DNA from: a virus
Length of the DNA: 48,308 nucleotides
Virus record (IMG/VR): IMGVR_UViG_3300030107_002730
Coordinates: 1 to 48,308 of that record
Reading direction: 5' to 3' (one strand)
Position 1 is the first letter of the stretch, and each line of letters opens with the position of its first letter. Below are positions 41,098 through 48,308 of this stretch, piece after piece. Made by a program: the position numbers and the translations under genes. The notes below the pieces were generated by a model that searched no databases, was not told where the DNA came from, and saw only the letters and a list, made by a program, of their open reading frames with translations.

Positions 41098-41393
41098 TAA
41101 TACTCATCCTCCTTTAAGATATTATGCGAATCTGCAAGCTTAGGTATCATTACATATCTATCATTAGTGTCTTTAATTTCTACACGAAATACATCAATAA
41201 CATTGTCATCTAGCTCATACCAACGTACATCTTCAACTAGGTCCATCTTCTCTCTTTGCGTAAAATGCTGCTTTTTAGCCGATATTTCTAATAAGGCATC
41301 ATTTATAAGCCTCATCATATAACCCTCCGCCTGGCGGCCATATAGGTGCTCTATTTGCTCTACTACGTTCTTAACTGTCATACCTTTTGCCAT
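41097..41393 (-). CDS. Head-tail adaptor-like protein
   Basis: 98 residues. YGRQAEGYMMRLINDALLEI followed by WYELDDNVIDVFRVEI is the helix-then-strand pattern of small gp4/gp6-like adaptors that sit beneath the portal. It lies between the 447-residue and 130-residue genes, with one-base overlaps. Confidence 0.62.
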   Translation of the reverse strand: MAKGMTVKNVVEQIEHLYGRQAEGYMMRLINDALLEISAKKQHFTQREKMDLVEDVRWYELDDNVIDVFRVEIKDTNDRYVMIPKLADSHNILKEDEY

Positions 41394-42736
41394 TATTCAG
41401 CACTCCTTCGTCTTTCTCCGCCTTGTGGTAGAGGTTTACCGCTAATACTTGCTACGCCTCTAGCATAATCTGCTGTAAGAATCTGCATTTGGTCTTTATA
41501 CCAATTATATCTTGTTGTGTAGTATTGTGTTAATGTTTGAGCCTCTTGAAAATATGTTTGTGCTGTAGCAAGGCTTCCTTGGGCTGCTGATACATAACCT
41601 CCTGCAACTTGCACTAGCGAACCTACTTCAGCTATTTTAGACTGAATGTACGTAGAAGCTGTAGAAGAGGCTGCTTGAGCAGCTTGAAGAGCTGAATTTA
41701 TTGCAGACACATTTGCGCTAAACTCAGACACTGTAGTGCTTGCTTCTGCTATATATCCCTGTGCGGCACTTATTGCTGTATTTGCTAATTCCGTGTCTTC
41801 AGATTCAAGATAGCCACCAGTAGTATCGTCATCAGGAGTTCCAATTCTATCTAACATATTAGCAGCATCAGTTAATGGCCCTTCACTTGCAGCCAAATTT
41901 AGTGTTCCAAGTTCTGTAATTTTACCAGTAATCGTTGATATAGCTGTTATTATGTCTGTGTAATCATAACCACCTGTATCGCCATCAGCGTCCCAACTAA
42001 TTGTATCAAGTATTGTTTTTGCGCCCGAATAGTTATCGGCAGCGTCACCTAATGAGTCTGTAGCAGATGCTGCTTCTGCCACCCCATCATTAATAGAATC
42101 TTGAACATCATCAAATGGATTCTCATCTCCATTATATATTTCACTTAATTGGTATTGTAGTGCTTTAATTGCTGCATATAATACGACTACTCGTTCTGCT
42201 TCTGCAGGGAAATTTGCTATTGCGCTATCTCCATATGCTACAGTAGGGAATGATATATGCTGAACTTTTGCTAATTCTGTTGCTGTTGGAACTGGATATA
42301 CAAACAGTGTATCGTTATATTTCCAATATACAGGGTCAGACTTTGTTCCATAGTACAATAAATCATCAGGGTCAGAAGCTCTACCATCAGTAGCGGTAAA
42401 TCCTCCTTCAATACCTGGAATCTCTCTTGCCTGCCTATATCTAATTCCATCTTTACGAGTAACTGATACTATTCTGTAATATGTATCTGCAACGCTTGTT
42501 AACGATGTAGTAGAATTATCAAGGCCAGTTATAGTAACACAATCTGCTAATAGTTCTGGAGACATATATGTAATAACTTCTTTTGCTCCATCTGTCAACC
42601 ATTGTGTTGTGTGGTCGCTATATAACATGTCGTCAGAACCGCCTCCTGAAGAGTCTCCAGATATTGGAACTCCAGAAGTATCATCAGCAACATATCCTGT
42701 TAATGAACGTATTTCTTTTGCAAAATTCCAAGCCAT
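41393..42736 (-). CDS. Connector-type protein with long helical C-terminus
   Basis: 447 residues. The first 200 (FAKEIRSLTGYVADD; then DTLFVYPVPTATELAKVQHI; FPAEAERVVVLYAAIKALQY) match a head-tail connector-like domain seen in many marine phages. The last 240 are Ala/Ser/Thr-rich helices (SAINSALQAAQAASSTASTY) that could form a coiled-coil shaft. This fusion of adaptor and stalk is uncommon. Confidence 0.68.
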   Translation of the reverse strand: MAWNFAKEIRSLTGYVADDTSGVPISGDSSGGGSDDMLYSDHTTQWLTDGAKEVITYMSPELLADCVTITGLDNSTTSLTSVADTYYRIVSVTRKDGIRYRQAREIPGIEGGFTATDGRASDPDDLLYYGTKSDPVYWKYNDTLFVYPVPTATELAKVQHISFPTVAYGDSAIANFPAEAERVVVLYAAIKALQYQLSEIYNGDENPFDDVQDSINDGVAEAASATDSLGDAADNYSGAKTILDTISWDADGDTGGYDYTDIITAISTITGKITELGTLNLAASEGPLTDAANMLDRIGTPDDDTTGGYLESEDTELANTAISAAQGYIAEASTTVSEFSANVSAINSALQAAQAASSTASTYIQSKIAEVGSLVQVAGGYVSAAQGSLATAQTYFQEAQTLTQYYTTRYNWYKDQMQILTADYARGVASISGKPLPQGGERRRSAE

Positions 42737-42939
42737 TATCTATTATTCCTTTGTGCTATATCATCAGCCATTGTTGTCTGACTAAATTCTACTTGTGTTT
42801 GCCCTGACCAGGTACTTCTCATATTAATGTGGTCTGAGACTCCTGACCTATCACCTAACATTCGCCCGCACTCGCATATTGGGGCTTCATTTTTCTTAAA
42901 TTCGTTCTTCTTACCGCATTTACAATAATATATAATCAT
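42736..42939 (-). CDS. Small zinc-ribbon protein
   Basis: 67 residues. CKCGKKNEFKKNEAPICECG (about 6-25) has a four-cysteine zinc ribbon. The rest is polar. It is one of at least three small ribbon proteins in the genome. Overlaps the connector gene by one base. Function unknown. Confidence 0.72.
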   Translation of the reverse strand: MIIYYCKCGKKNEFKKNEAPICECGRMLGDRSGVSDHINMRSTWSGQTQVEFSQTTMADDIAQRNNR

Positions 42940-42940
42940 A

Positions 42941-43759
42941 TTATAACCTTAATTCGTTTAAAACTGCGTCTACAATTTGAGACTGTTCGTCTTGACCGCC
43001 TCGCTGTGATGAGGGAGAATCAAGTTGCTTTAAAATATCTTGCTCAAGAGATGCTTGGTCAAAGTTTACATTCTGAATCTGTGGAGCAACTACTGGTGCT
43101 CTTCTTACTAAATTTGCATCAAATCTACCAGGCTGGTATCCTTCAGTAGTTTCCATCCCAAGAGCGCCTAAAGGAGATGTTCCTCCAAAGCCAGTTGGAA
43201 TTTCTGGCTGATTCCATGGAGCATCACCCCATAAATCGTCAGTTATCCAGTCAGCCCAGTCTTCAATACTGAAATCATCAAACCACCCTGGAGGGAGTAT
43301 ATTATCTCCTGCTCCAATACCAAAATCTCCTGGATTTTCAAAATCTAATCCAGGTATACCAGGTCCGCCTTGCTCATACCAGGGAGTACCTCCCCATGGG
43401 TCATCAGAGCTCTCTGGGTCCCAATAACCTTCGCCATGAACTGCTTCGCCATATGAGAAATTACCAAATTCATCAGTACCGCCAGTCCACCAATCCCATT
43501 CACCATCAGGGTCTCTAGTGCTACCGCCAGTAGCTGCACCTGCATCAAAGTTTTCTTGTGTCCAATCAAGAGCACCACCACCAGGTACAAAGTCACCACC
43601 GCCCCATGTAAAATCACCACCCCATGTGGTATCATCTGCAGGTTGTTGTGGTTGAGCTTGAGTCACTCCTGCATACTTTGTAGGCCCTACAGTTCCACCT
43701 GTTTGATACATTCTATTATATGGAGATGTTAATTGTGATAATATACTTTTCCCTGGCAT
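42941..43759 (-). CDS. Trp/Gly/Asp-rich virion protein
   Basis: 272 residues, highly repetitive in Gly, Trp, Asp and Pro (TWGGDFTWGGGDFVPGGG; DPDGEWDWWTGGTDEFG). The N-terminal YNRMYQTGGTVG resembles the NRMKFQ-GG motif near 3.6-4.0 kb. Composition suggests a flexible or surface virion protein. No family is recognised. Confidence 0.68.
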   Translation of the reverse strand: MPGKSILSQLTSPYNRMYQTGGTVGPTKYAGVTQAQPQQPADDTTWGGDFTWGGGDFVPGGGALDWTQENFDAGAATGGSTRDPDGEWDWWTGGTDEFGNFSYGEAVHGEGYWDPESSDDPWGGTPWYEQGGPGIPGLDFENPGDFGIGAGDNILPPGWFDDFSIEDWADWITDDLWGDAPWNQPEIPTGFGGTSPLGALGMETTEGYQPGRFDANLVRRAPVVAPQIQNVNFDQASLEQDILKQLDSPSSQRGGQDEQSQIVDAVLNELRL

Positions 43760-44091
43760 TACTTTTTGACTTTCCCGCCTTTTTTATATGTGTCACGCTT
43801 GACAATCTCGTAGTCTTCAGGGTTTTCGTTTAATGCAAGTAAGCCACCTTCATGCATCTGTGCTGCACCATTAACTCCATTATTAATAACAACTTCTCCA
43901 CCTTCTACTTCTATAGGAACGCCACCAGCATCATGTGAAGGGCCTTCTATCTCACCCCCCATATAATACTTTTTAACTCTGCCACCACCATCATATGTGG
44001 GAAAAGATTGCCCTGTCTCTCTAGCGTATTCTTTTGCTTGCTTTATACCTTTGTCGGTATAAGCAAATTCTTTTTTACCTACTTTAGGCAT
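43759..44091 (-). CDS. Virion protein with GG-PSHDAGG-EVEGGE motif
   Basis: 110 residues. GPSHDAGGVPIEVEGGEVVI (about 54-73) is a motif shared by virion proteins of varied phages, including crAss-like ones. The ends are Lys-rich. It lies between the 70-residue and Trp-rich genes. The role is unknown, probably capsid- or ejection-associated. Confidence 0.75.
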   Translation of the reverse strand: MPKVGKKEFAYTDKGIKQAKEYARETGQSFPTYDGGGRVKKYYMGGEIEGPSHDAGGVPIEVEGGEVVINNGVNGAAQMHEGGLLALNENPEDYEIVKRDTYKKGGKVKK

Positions 44092-44106
44092 AATAAATAC
44101 CTCTTA

Positions 44107-44319
44107 TTAAGTTTCGACTGTTACTAAAATAAAAACCCTATCTCCAGCTAAAGAAGAAGATGTTACCTTTATCTCCCTTGCGCCTGCGCTACCTGCTGGA
44201 GTTAGACTAGTTAAATAATCTTCTACTTGTTTTGAGAGGCTATCAATACCTCTTCCATCACTTTCAGTATTACTTAATGCTGTTGCATCCCCTATGAATG
44301 ATTTTGAAACAAATGCCAT
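44107..44319 (-). CDS. Small structural protein, unknown
   Basis: 70 residues (MAFVSKSFIGDATALSNTES...), ending in beta-like KVTSSSLAGDRVFILVTVE. It follows the major capsid/decoration pair after a gap with a hairpin at 44365-44387. Not recognised. Confidence 0.65.
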   Translation of the reverse strand: MAFVSKSFIGDATALSNTESDGRGIDSLSKQVEDYLTSLTPAGSAGAREIKVTSSSLAGDRVFILVTVET

Positions 44320-44364
44320 TTATTTCTCCAATTTGAAATTCTTTAAATTTTTAAGTAGATTCGA

Positions 44365-44387
44365 GGGCTACCTTTTATTGATAGCCC
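44365..44387 (-). terminator. Hairpin after the capsid genes
   Basis: On the transcribed strand GGGCTATC pairs with GGTAGCCC around AATAAAA (8 bp with one U-G pair). It fits only the minus-strand transcript, where plus-strand C-A would mismatch. No U-tract follows, so it may be a partial terminator or mRNA-stability hairpin that sets capsid protein abundance above downstream genes. Confidence 0.45.
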
Positions 44388-44426
44388 CCATAGCTCTACA
44401 AAACTATTAATCCGTATTGATTTGGA

Positions 44427-44861
44427 TTATGATGTAGTGACAGCATCGTCAATACCAGACATACAGTCAGCAGTCCATTCACCATCAAAGAAGGTCATAT
44501 TTATATAATCACCTCTTTGAGCAGAAGTTCCAATAACAATATTGGAAACTTGAGTACCTGCGGTTGAATTAGAAGCATTGCCTCCTGGGTCTTTCATGAC
44601 CAAACTTACAATTGCACTTCCAGCAGCTATAGTAATAGCATTAGATGGAGTTTCTTCCCAAACAATAAATTGGTAAAAGATTCCATCTTCTCCTGATGTT
44701 GCAGTTGGCAATGTAATAGCTACGGTGCCTGCTGCTGCATCTAGGAACATAACTTTTCCACTATCAGCTTCTGTTAATGTAATATCAGCATTTACAAGTA
44801 AAGTTTTTTTCTTGTAATTACCAGTCTGTTGACTATTCACATTTAATATATCACTTCTCAT
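44427..44861 (-). CDS. Head decoration-like protein
   Basis: 144 residues, beta-rich (KKTLLVNADITLTEADSGKV; GTVAITLPTATSGEDG; SNAITIAAG). Position just downstream of the major capsid and before a hairpin suits an abundant decoration protein. A fibre-tip-like fold is also possible, as similar sequences occur at fibre ends. Confidence 0.6.
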   Translation of the reverse strand: MRSDILNVNSQQTGNYKKKTLLVNADITLTEADSGKVMFLDAAAGTVAITLPTATSGEDGIFYQFIVWEETPSNAITIAAGSAIVSLVMKDPGGNASNSTAGTQVSNIVIGTSAQRGDYINMTFFDGEWTADCMSGIDDAVTTS

Positions 44862-44863
44862 AA

Positions 44864-46225
44864 TTAAACTCCTTGTAAGTGTATAAGTGCGTGAACTTCA
44901 GGAAGAGATACTTCAAGACCTGCTTCTGTAAGAATCATATCTTTTCGTAAGTCTTCATCTGCTTGCTGCACATTAGTTGTGATTGATGTATCTCTGTTTA
45001 GACCATTACCAACAAGAGGTCTATAAGATACATGGTCTAAGTCAACCATTGCCAAGAAACCTGCAGAGTTTCCTCTAAATAAAGGCTCTTTAACCATAGA
45101 CAAATCACCATGAATAGTTTCTATCTTCATTATTTTATGACCAAAACTTCCAGTGCTTCTCTCAAAGTTATAAGCTAGCATATGACCTTCTTCATCTGCT
45201 GAACTCTTAATAGATGAATTAACAAAGCCACCTAACTTATTAAAGTGAGATATTACAGGAAGACTAGCTAAAGCAAGTTTGCTAGAAGTACCACCCCTTG
45301 CAGGGTCAAAGATAACTTCAAAGTCACTTAGCAATGAATCATAAGACCAGTTTGCTGCTGTGATTGTTTTTAAATAACCTTTATCTGCATTATAAGATAC
45401 TTGAGTTTCATCTGCCAGCTCTGCCTGCGAGTTTGCTATAATATGTCCGACAATACCATCAGTATATTGAATACTGTTAGTAGAGCCTCTCATACCAAAA
45501 AGCATAGCTCTTTCAATGTCCACTTTATGTTCTCTTAATTTAAGATTCCATATTCGTGCCCACTCGTCAGCATAACCACGATACACTGTTGCTCTTGATG
45601 TATTAGACATTTCGCAAGCTGTTTTAAAGATTTGGGTATACCCATAATCATTATCAAGCTTTTGAGACCATACATCTGGAGCTCCTGTACCTTCTTCAAA
45701 TGCAGTACCTATTACAGTACATTTTGCATTATTTGGAACTGTTAAAGCTGCTGATGATGCTTTTGCAATAGTGCGAACTGTTGCAGTACTATAAGCACCT
45801 GAATCTACAACAGATTCTATTCTTACTGTACACCACTCTGGCTGTGCGGTACTTGTGTCTACTGTACCACATGCAATAACCATTCCTGGAATTAACCAAT
45901 CAACTGATGTTGGCGTTGAATCCGTAGTATCAAATTTTGCTGTTGCAGTGCTTCCTACTGCAGCCGCTGTAAAAGCAGCCTGAGCAGTAAAAGCTCTATC
46001 AGCAATTGATATTTTTGTCCTATCTTCCAAAAATCTAAATTGACTGTCGGAAGTAGGGACCTTTCCTACCTTAGATAGGTAAACGAAAAACGGGGATTCC
46101 TCTGGAGATAAATCAGCTACCCTATCACTAAAGTCGAATAAACGTCTTGAATGAAAATCAGTTGCTGAAACTCCAGGAGTCCTTACCCCATTAGCCGATA
46201 AACTACCTGCGCTAAATGTTGCCAT
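44864..46225 (-). CDS. Major capsid protein (HK97-type, probable)
   Basis: 453 residues. The N-terminal segment DFSDRVADLSPEESPFFVYL followed by SKVGKVPTSDSQFRFLEDR resembles the DUF5309/SU10-type capsid group. Long helix GMRGSTNSIQYTDGIVGHII and RPLVGNGLNRDTSITTNVQQ lie in the domain core and C-terminus. It sits between scaffold and decoration genes, in the standard place. It should form the icosahedral shell. Confidence 0.8.
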   Translation of the reverse strand: MATFSAGSLSANGVRTPGVSATDFHSRRLFDFSDRVADLSPEESPFFVYLSKVGKVPTSDSQFRFLEDRTKISIADRAFTAQAAFTAAAVGSTATAKFDTTDSTPTSVDWLIPGMVIACGTVDTSTAQPEWCTVRIESVVDSGAYSTATVRTIAKASSAALTVPNNAKCTVIGTAFEEGTGAPDVWSQKLDNDYGYTQIFKTACEMSNTSRATVYRGYADEWARIWNLKLREHKVDIERAMLFGMRGSTNSIQYTDGIVGHIIANSQAELADETQVSYNADKGYLKTITAANWSYDSLLSDFEVIFDPARGGTSSKLALASLPVISHFNKLGGFVNSSIKSSADEEGHMLAYNFERSTGSFGHKIMKIETIHGDLSMVKEPLFRGNSAGFLAMVDLDHVSYRPLVGNGLNRDTSITTNVQQADEDLRKDMILTEAGLEVSLPEVHALIHLQGV

Positions 46226-46239
46226 TTTATTCTCCTAGT

Positions 46240-47001
46240 TTACAGAGCCTTGGTTCTAGCGCCAGCCTTATTAATACTATCCCACATCTCATCTATATCA
46301 GATTTGTTAGACTGTTGTGGAGATTGGCCTTGTAGAATCCCGCCAGCACTTGGAGTATTCTGGGTGTTCCTCACCCCATCCAAACTATGCTGACCTGTCT
46401 GTGTTTGTGTTTGATTTCCTGTACCTTGACCAAGAGTATCTTGCCACCAGTTAATAAGTGTATCCATCCCATATTCTGCAGGATTTTTACTTGCGAACTC
46501 CATAAAGCTAGCTCTCTGCTGGGCATCTAAGCCCCTACTAGCGAGTTCTTGCTCTAATTTCTGCATGCCAACTTGCTGGCCCATTTTCTGGTCCATATGC
46601 TGTGCATACTGTCCGACTGCCTCATTAATCTGACTTTGAGTCTGCTGTTCACGGTACTTGTACGATTTAGACGATGGGTCATTGTAGGCTTCCCACGGGT
46701 CAAATTCATCTGCTGAAAGTTGCGGTTCGGCTTGTGCTGGTTGACCACTTATTCCATCTTTTAGTTTTTCAACTAAGTCTGGTCGTGATTCCAAAAACTT
46801 ACCGACTTTAGCATACTGCTCTAGCTTCTGGTTTTCAGCATAAAGTTTATCCTTCTCTGATTGGAAGTATTTTGCCTGTTCCTCAAAGTTTGGAGAAGAA
46901 CTCTCCTGCTGTGTTCCTGTTTCGTCATGCCCTACAGAACTATCTTGGGGTTCACCAGCATTAATCTGATTTCCACTTGTATCTGCGTATTCGTTATCCA
47001 T
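46240..47001 (-). CDS. Scaffolding protein
   Basis: 253 residues, acidic, Gln/Glu/Ser-rich and helical (EEQAKYFQSEKDKLYAENQK; LIDTLINWWQ-type helix near 185). It has no hydrophobic core domain. This composition and the slot between portal and major capsid are typical of capsid scaffolds that guide prohead assembly and leave afterwards. Confidence 0.78.
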   Translation of the reverse strand: MDNEYADTSGNQINAGEPQDSSVGHDETGTQQESSSPNFEEQAKYFQSEKDKLYAENQKLEQYAKVGKFLESRPDLVEKLKDGISGQPAQAEPQLSADEFDPWEAYNDPSSKSYKYREQQTQSQINEAVGQYAQHMDQKMGQQVGMQKLEQELASRGLDAQQRASFMEFASKNPAEYGMDTLINWWQDTLGQGTGNQTQTQTGQHSLDGVRNTQNTPSAGGILQGQSPQQSNKSDIDEMWDSINKAGARTKAL

Positions 47002-47015
47002 TTTAATCTCCTATT

Positions 47016-48308
47016 TTACGATTTCTTGCTGCCTTTTTGAGTTTCACTACCCTCTTGTTGGCGTAATTTCTCAGCAGAAAGTTTAACCGCATTCTCTAGT
47101 TTATTGATTGAAATCTTATTCTTTGCTTTTGAGTCAAGCTCCTCACCTTTAAGACGGGATTTATACTTTTCGACTTCGGCACTTTTCCTTGATTGTATCG
47201 ATTCTCTATGTGCTGTCTGTAAGTCACCTTTTAAGTCTTTAATAAGCTCTTCTTGTTGCTGAACTTGACCCTGTAGCTGTTGTATTAAATCTGTTCGTTG
47301 TAGTACACCCTGTTTATCAAATATATCTGTTTTCTTCAATGCTTCTACCCTATCTATGAGACCCATCTGATATGCTTCCATATATACCTGCCATTCGCCC
47401 CATTTGTTAGATGGCATAGTCGAATTACCAAGAATACGTATATCGAACCTTCCTACAGATACATCGTTTTCAATTTGCATAAGCTCGTTAGACTTATCGT
47501 CATATAGTCGCTTGTTTACTGTATATTCGTCTATATCGTTGTTGGGTTGTACTATTCTAAATGTTTTCTTAAAATCATAGTGACTTTTAGCTAGATAGAA
47601 TAAAACCTGCCCTACTCTTTTTAAACTAGCTTCTATGTCTCTAAGCTTTGATTTGCTCCTCCTCTGACCAAAGTCTTCCATCATCATTGTTCCAGACGAT
47701 GTCCTTGGTGCTGCTTGAGTATCTCCCTGCATCATTTCAAATATACCTAGATTTAGGTCGATATAATGCTCAATCATCTGTGGTAATTGAACAATAGAGT
47801 TTGCTAAAGGTTGGGGGGATGGAAAATGAGGCTCTCCAAAAGATGCATCATATTCGATAGTTGCGTTAGGGTTAGCCCAATTACGTTCTAGTTCTTCAAC
47901 GTCATCAACACTACCCTGAGGAAGGAGTAACTTTAGCCCTGCACTTGCTTGAGCATGAGATGTAATGAGAGATACAACTTTATTTAGATACCTCTGAAAA
48001 TCCTTATTTTTTCTCACATCCCCCATTGGATACGGTGTATTAGTCCAAATATTCGGCACTGGGACAATCGGATACATATCCGTCTCAAGTACTCTTTCAT
48101 AAAGAACTACTTGACCTAGTGCACATGTAAGCTTTACTCGTGTCTGCATTACCTCAACAATATCAATCATTCCAGATTCAAGTGCCTGAGCAACTTCTGG
48201 AGTCTGCATGAATATCTCAAGTCTCTGGTTGTCGAGTATCCTCTCTTCACCACTCTCTTTATTCATAACTCTGTAATACGGAATCTTTACTTTAGAAAAA
48301 GACTCTAT
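47016..48308 (-). CDS. Portal protein, C-terminal part (split by contig ends)
   Basis: Open to the right end and continuous with 1-808. It reads through IEYDASFGEPHFPSPQPLAN and YIDLNLGIFEMMQGDTQAA to a helical barrel-like tail (LQQLQGQVQQ-type heptads near residues 580-600, Lys/Glu-rich end SETQKGSKKS). The C-terminal helical region matches the P22 portal's barrel. The internal ATG at 48266 is not the start. Confidence 0.85.
   Translation of the reverse strand: MESFSKVKIPYYRVMNKESGEERILDNQRLEIFMQTPEVAQALESGMIDIVEVMQTRVKLTCALGQVVLYERVLETDMYPIVPVPNIWTNTPYPMGDVRKNKDFQRYLNKVVSLITSHAQASAGLKLLLPQGSVDDVEELERNWANPNATIEYDASFGEPHFPSPQPLANSIVQLPQMIEHYIDLNLGIFEMMQGDTQAAPRTSSGTMMMEDFGQRRSKSKLRDIEASLKRVGQVLFYLAKSHYDFKKTFRIVQPNNDIDEYTVNKRLYDDKSNELMQIENDVSVGRFDIRILGNSTMPSNKWGEWQVYMEAYQMGLIDRVEALKKTDIFDKQGVLQRTDLIQQLQGQVQQQEELIKDLKGDLQTAHRESIQSRKSAEVEKYKSRLKGEELDSKAKNKISINKLENAVKLSAEKLRQQEGSETQKGSKKS
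48232..48308. repeat. Terminal overlap, right copy
   Basis: Identical to 3-79. Joining the two copies gives a circle of about 48,229 bases and fuses the two portal fragments in frame. Confidence 0.95.

Overview
The window is a complete or nearly complete genome of a tailed double-stranded DNA bacteriophage. Its first 79 bases recur at its end (3-79 equals 48232-48308). The portal gene is cut by the contig ends and reads through the join in one frame, so the molecule closes to a circle of about 48.23 kb. The DNA is AT-rich, uses the standard bacterial code and has clear Shine-Dalgarno sites (GGAGG or AGGAG). The portal (about 673 residues, P22-like), the large ejection-type proteins and the absence of a tape measure or sheath point to a short-tailed (podovirus-like) phage. 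The host cannot be named from the sequence. No integrase, DNA polymerase, primase, RNA polymerase or methyltransferase was recognised.

There are two transcription directions. The leftward late block runs from 5012 down through the contig join and on from 48308 down to 18735. In transcription order it holds: small terminase, a zinc-ribbon protein, two virion-type unknowns, an M15 peptidase endolysin, large terminase, portal, scaffold, major capsid, a decoration-like protein, several small virion proteins, connector/adaptor proteins, a metallophosphoesterase, a membrane-protein (holin) cassette, and tail proteins. The tail set includes a pair of paralogues, a beta-rich hub, a fibre and a dockerin-bearing protein. 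The block ends with four ejection-type proteins, one carrying a lysozyme/transglycosylase-like domain.

The rightward early block (5980-18738) has about 39 genes, many under 80 codons. It starts with a SprT-like metalloprotease and a run of unknown small genes. These are followed by AbrB-type and ribbon-helix-helix DNA-binding proteins, an HNH protein, and a recombination-replication set: Cas4/RecB-type nuclease, Sak3-type annealing protein, candidate SSB, DnaB-type helicase, RuvC-type resolvase and two paralogous PD-(D/E)XK-like proteins. The phage probably borrows the host polymerase and primase.

Between the divergent blocks lies a 967-base AT-rich control region (5013-5979). It holds dyads, an operator/promoter-like module repeated at 8675, and a tRNA-shaped element with an abnormal anticodon loop. 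The early block also contains 17 copies of the palindrome GTTTAAAC, several fused to stop codons or leaders, and a roughly 146-base structured element with a perfect 10-bp closing stem at 13682-13827. The palindrome array, the two RNA elements, the repeated operator module, and the two clamp-motif copies in an ejection protein are the least ordinary things in the window.
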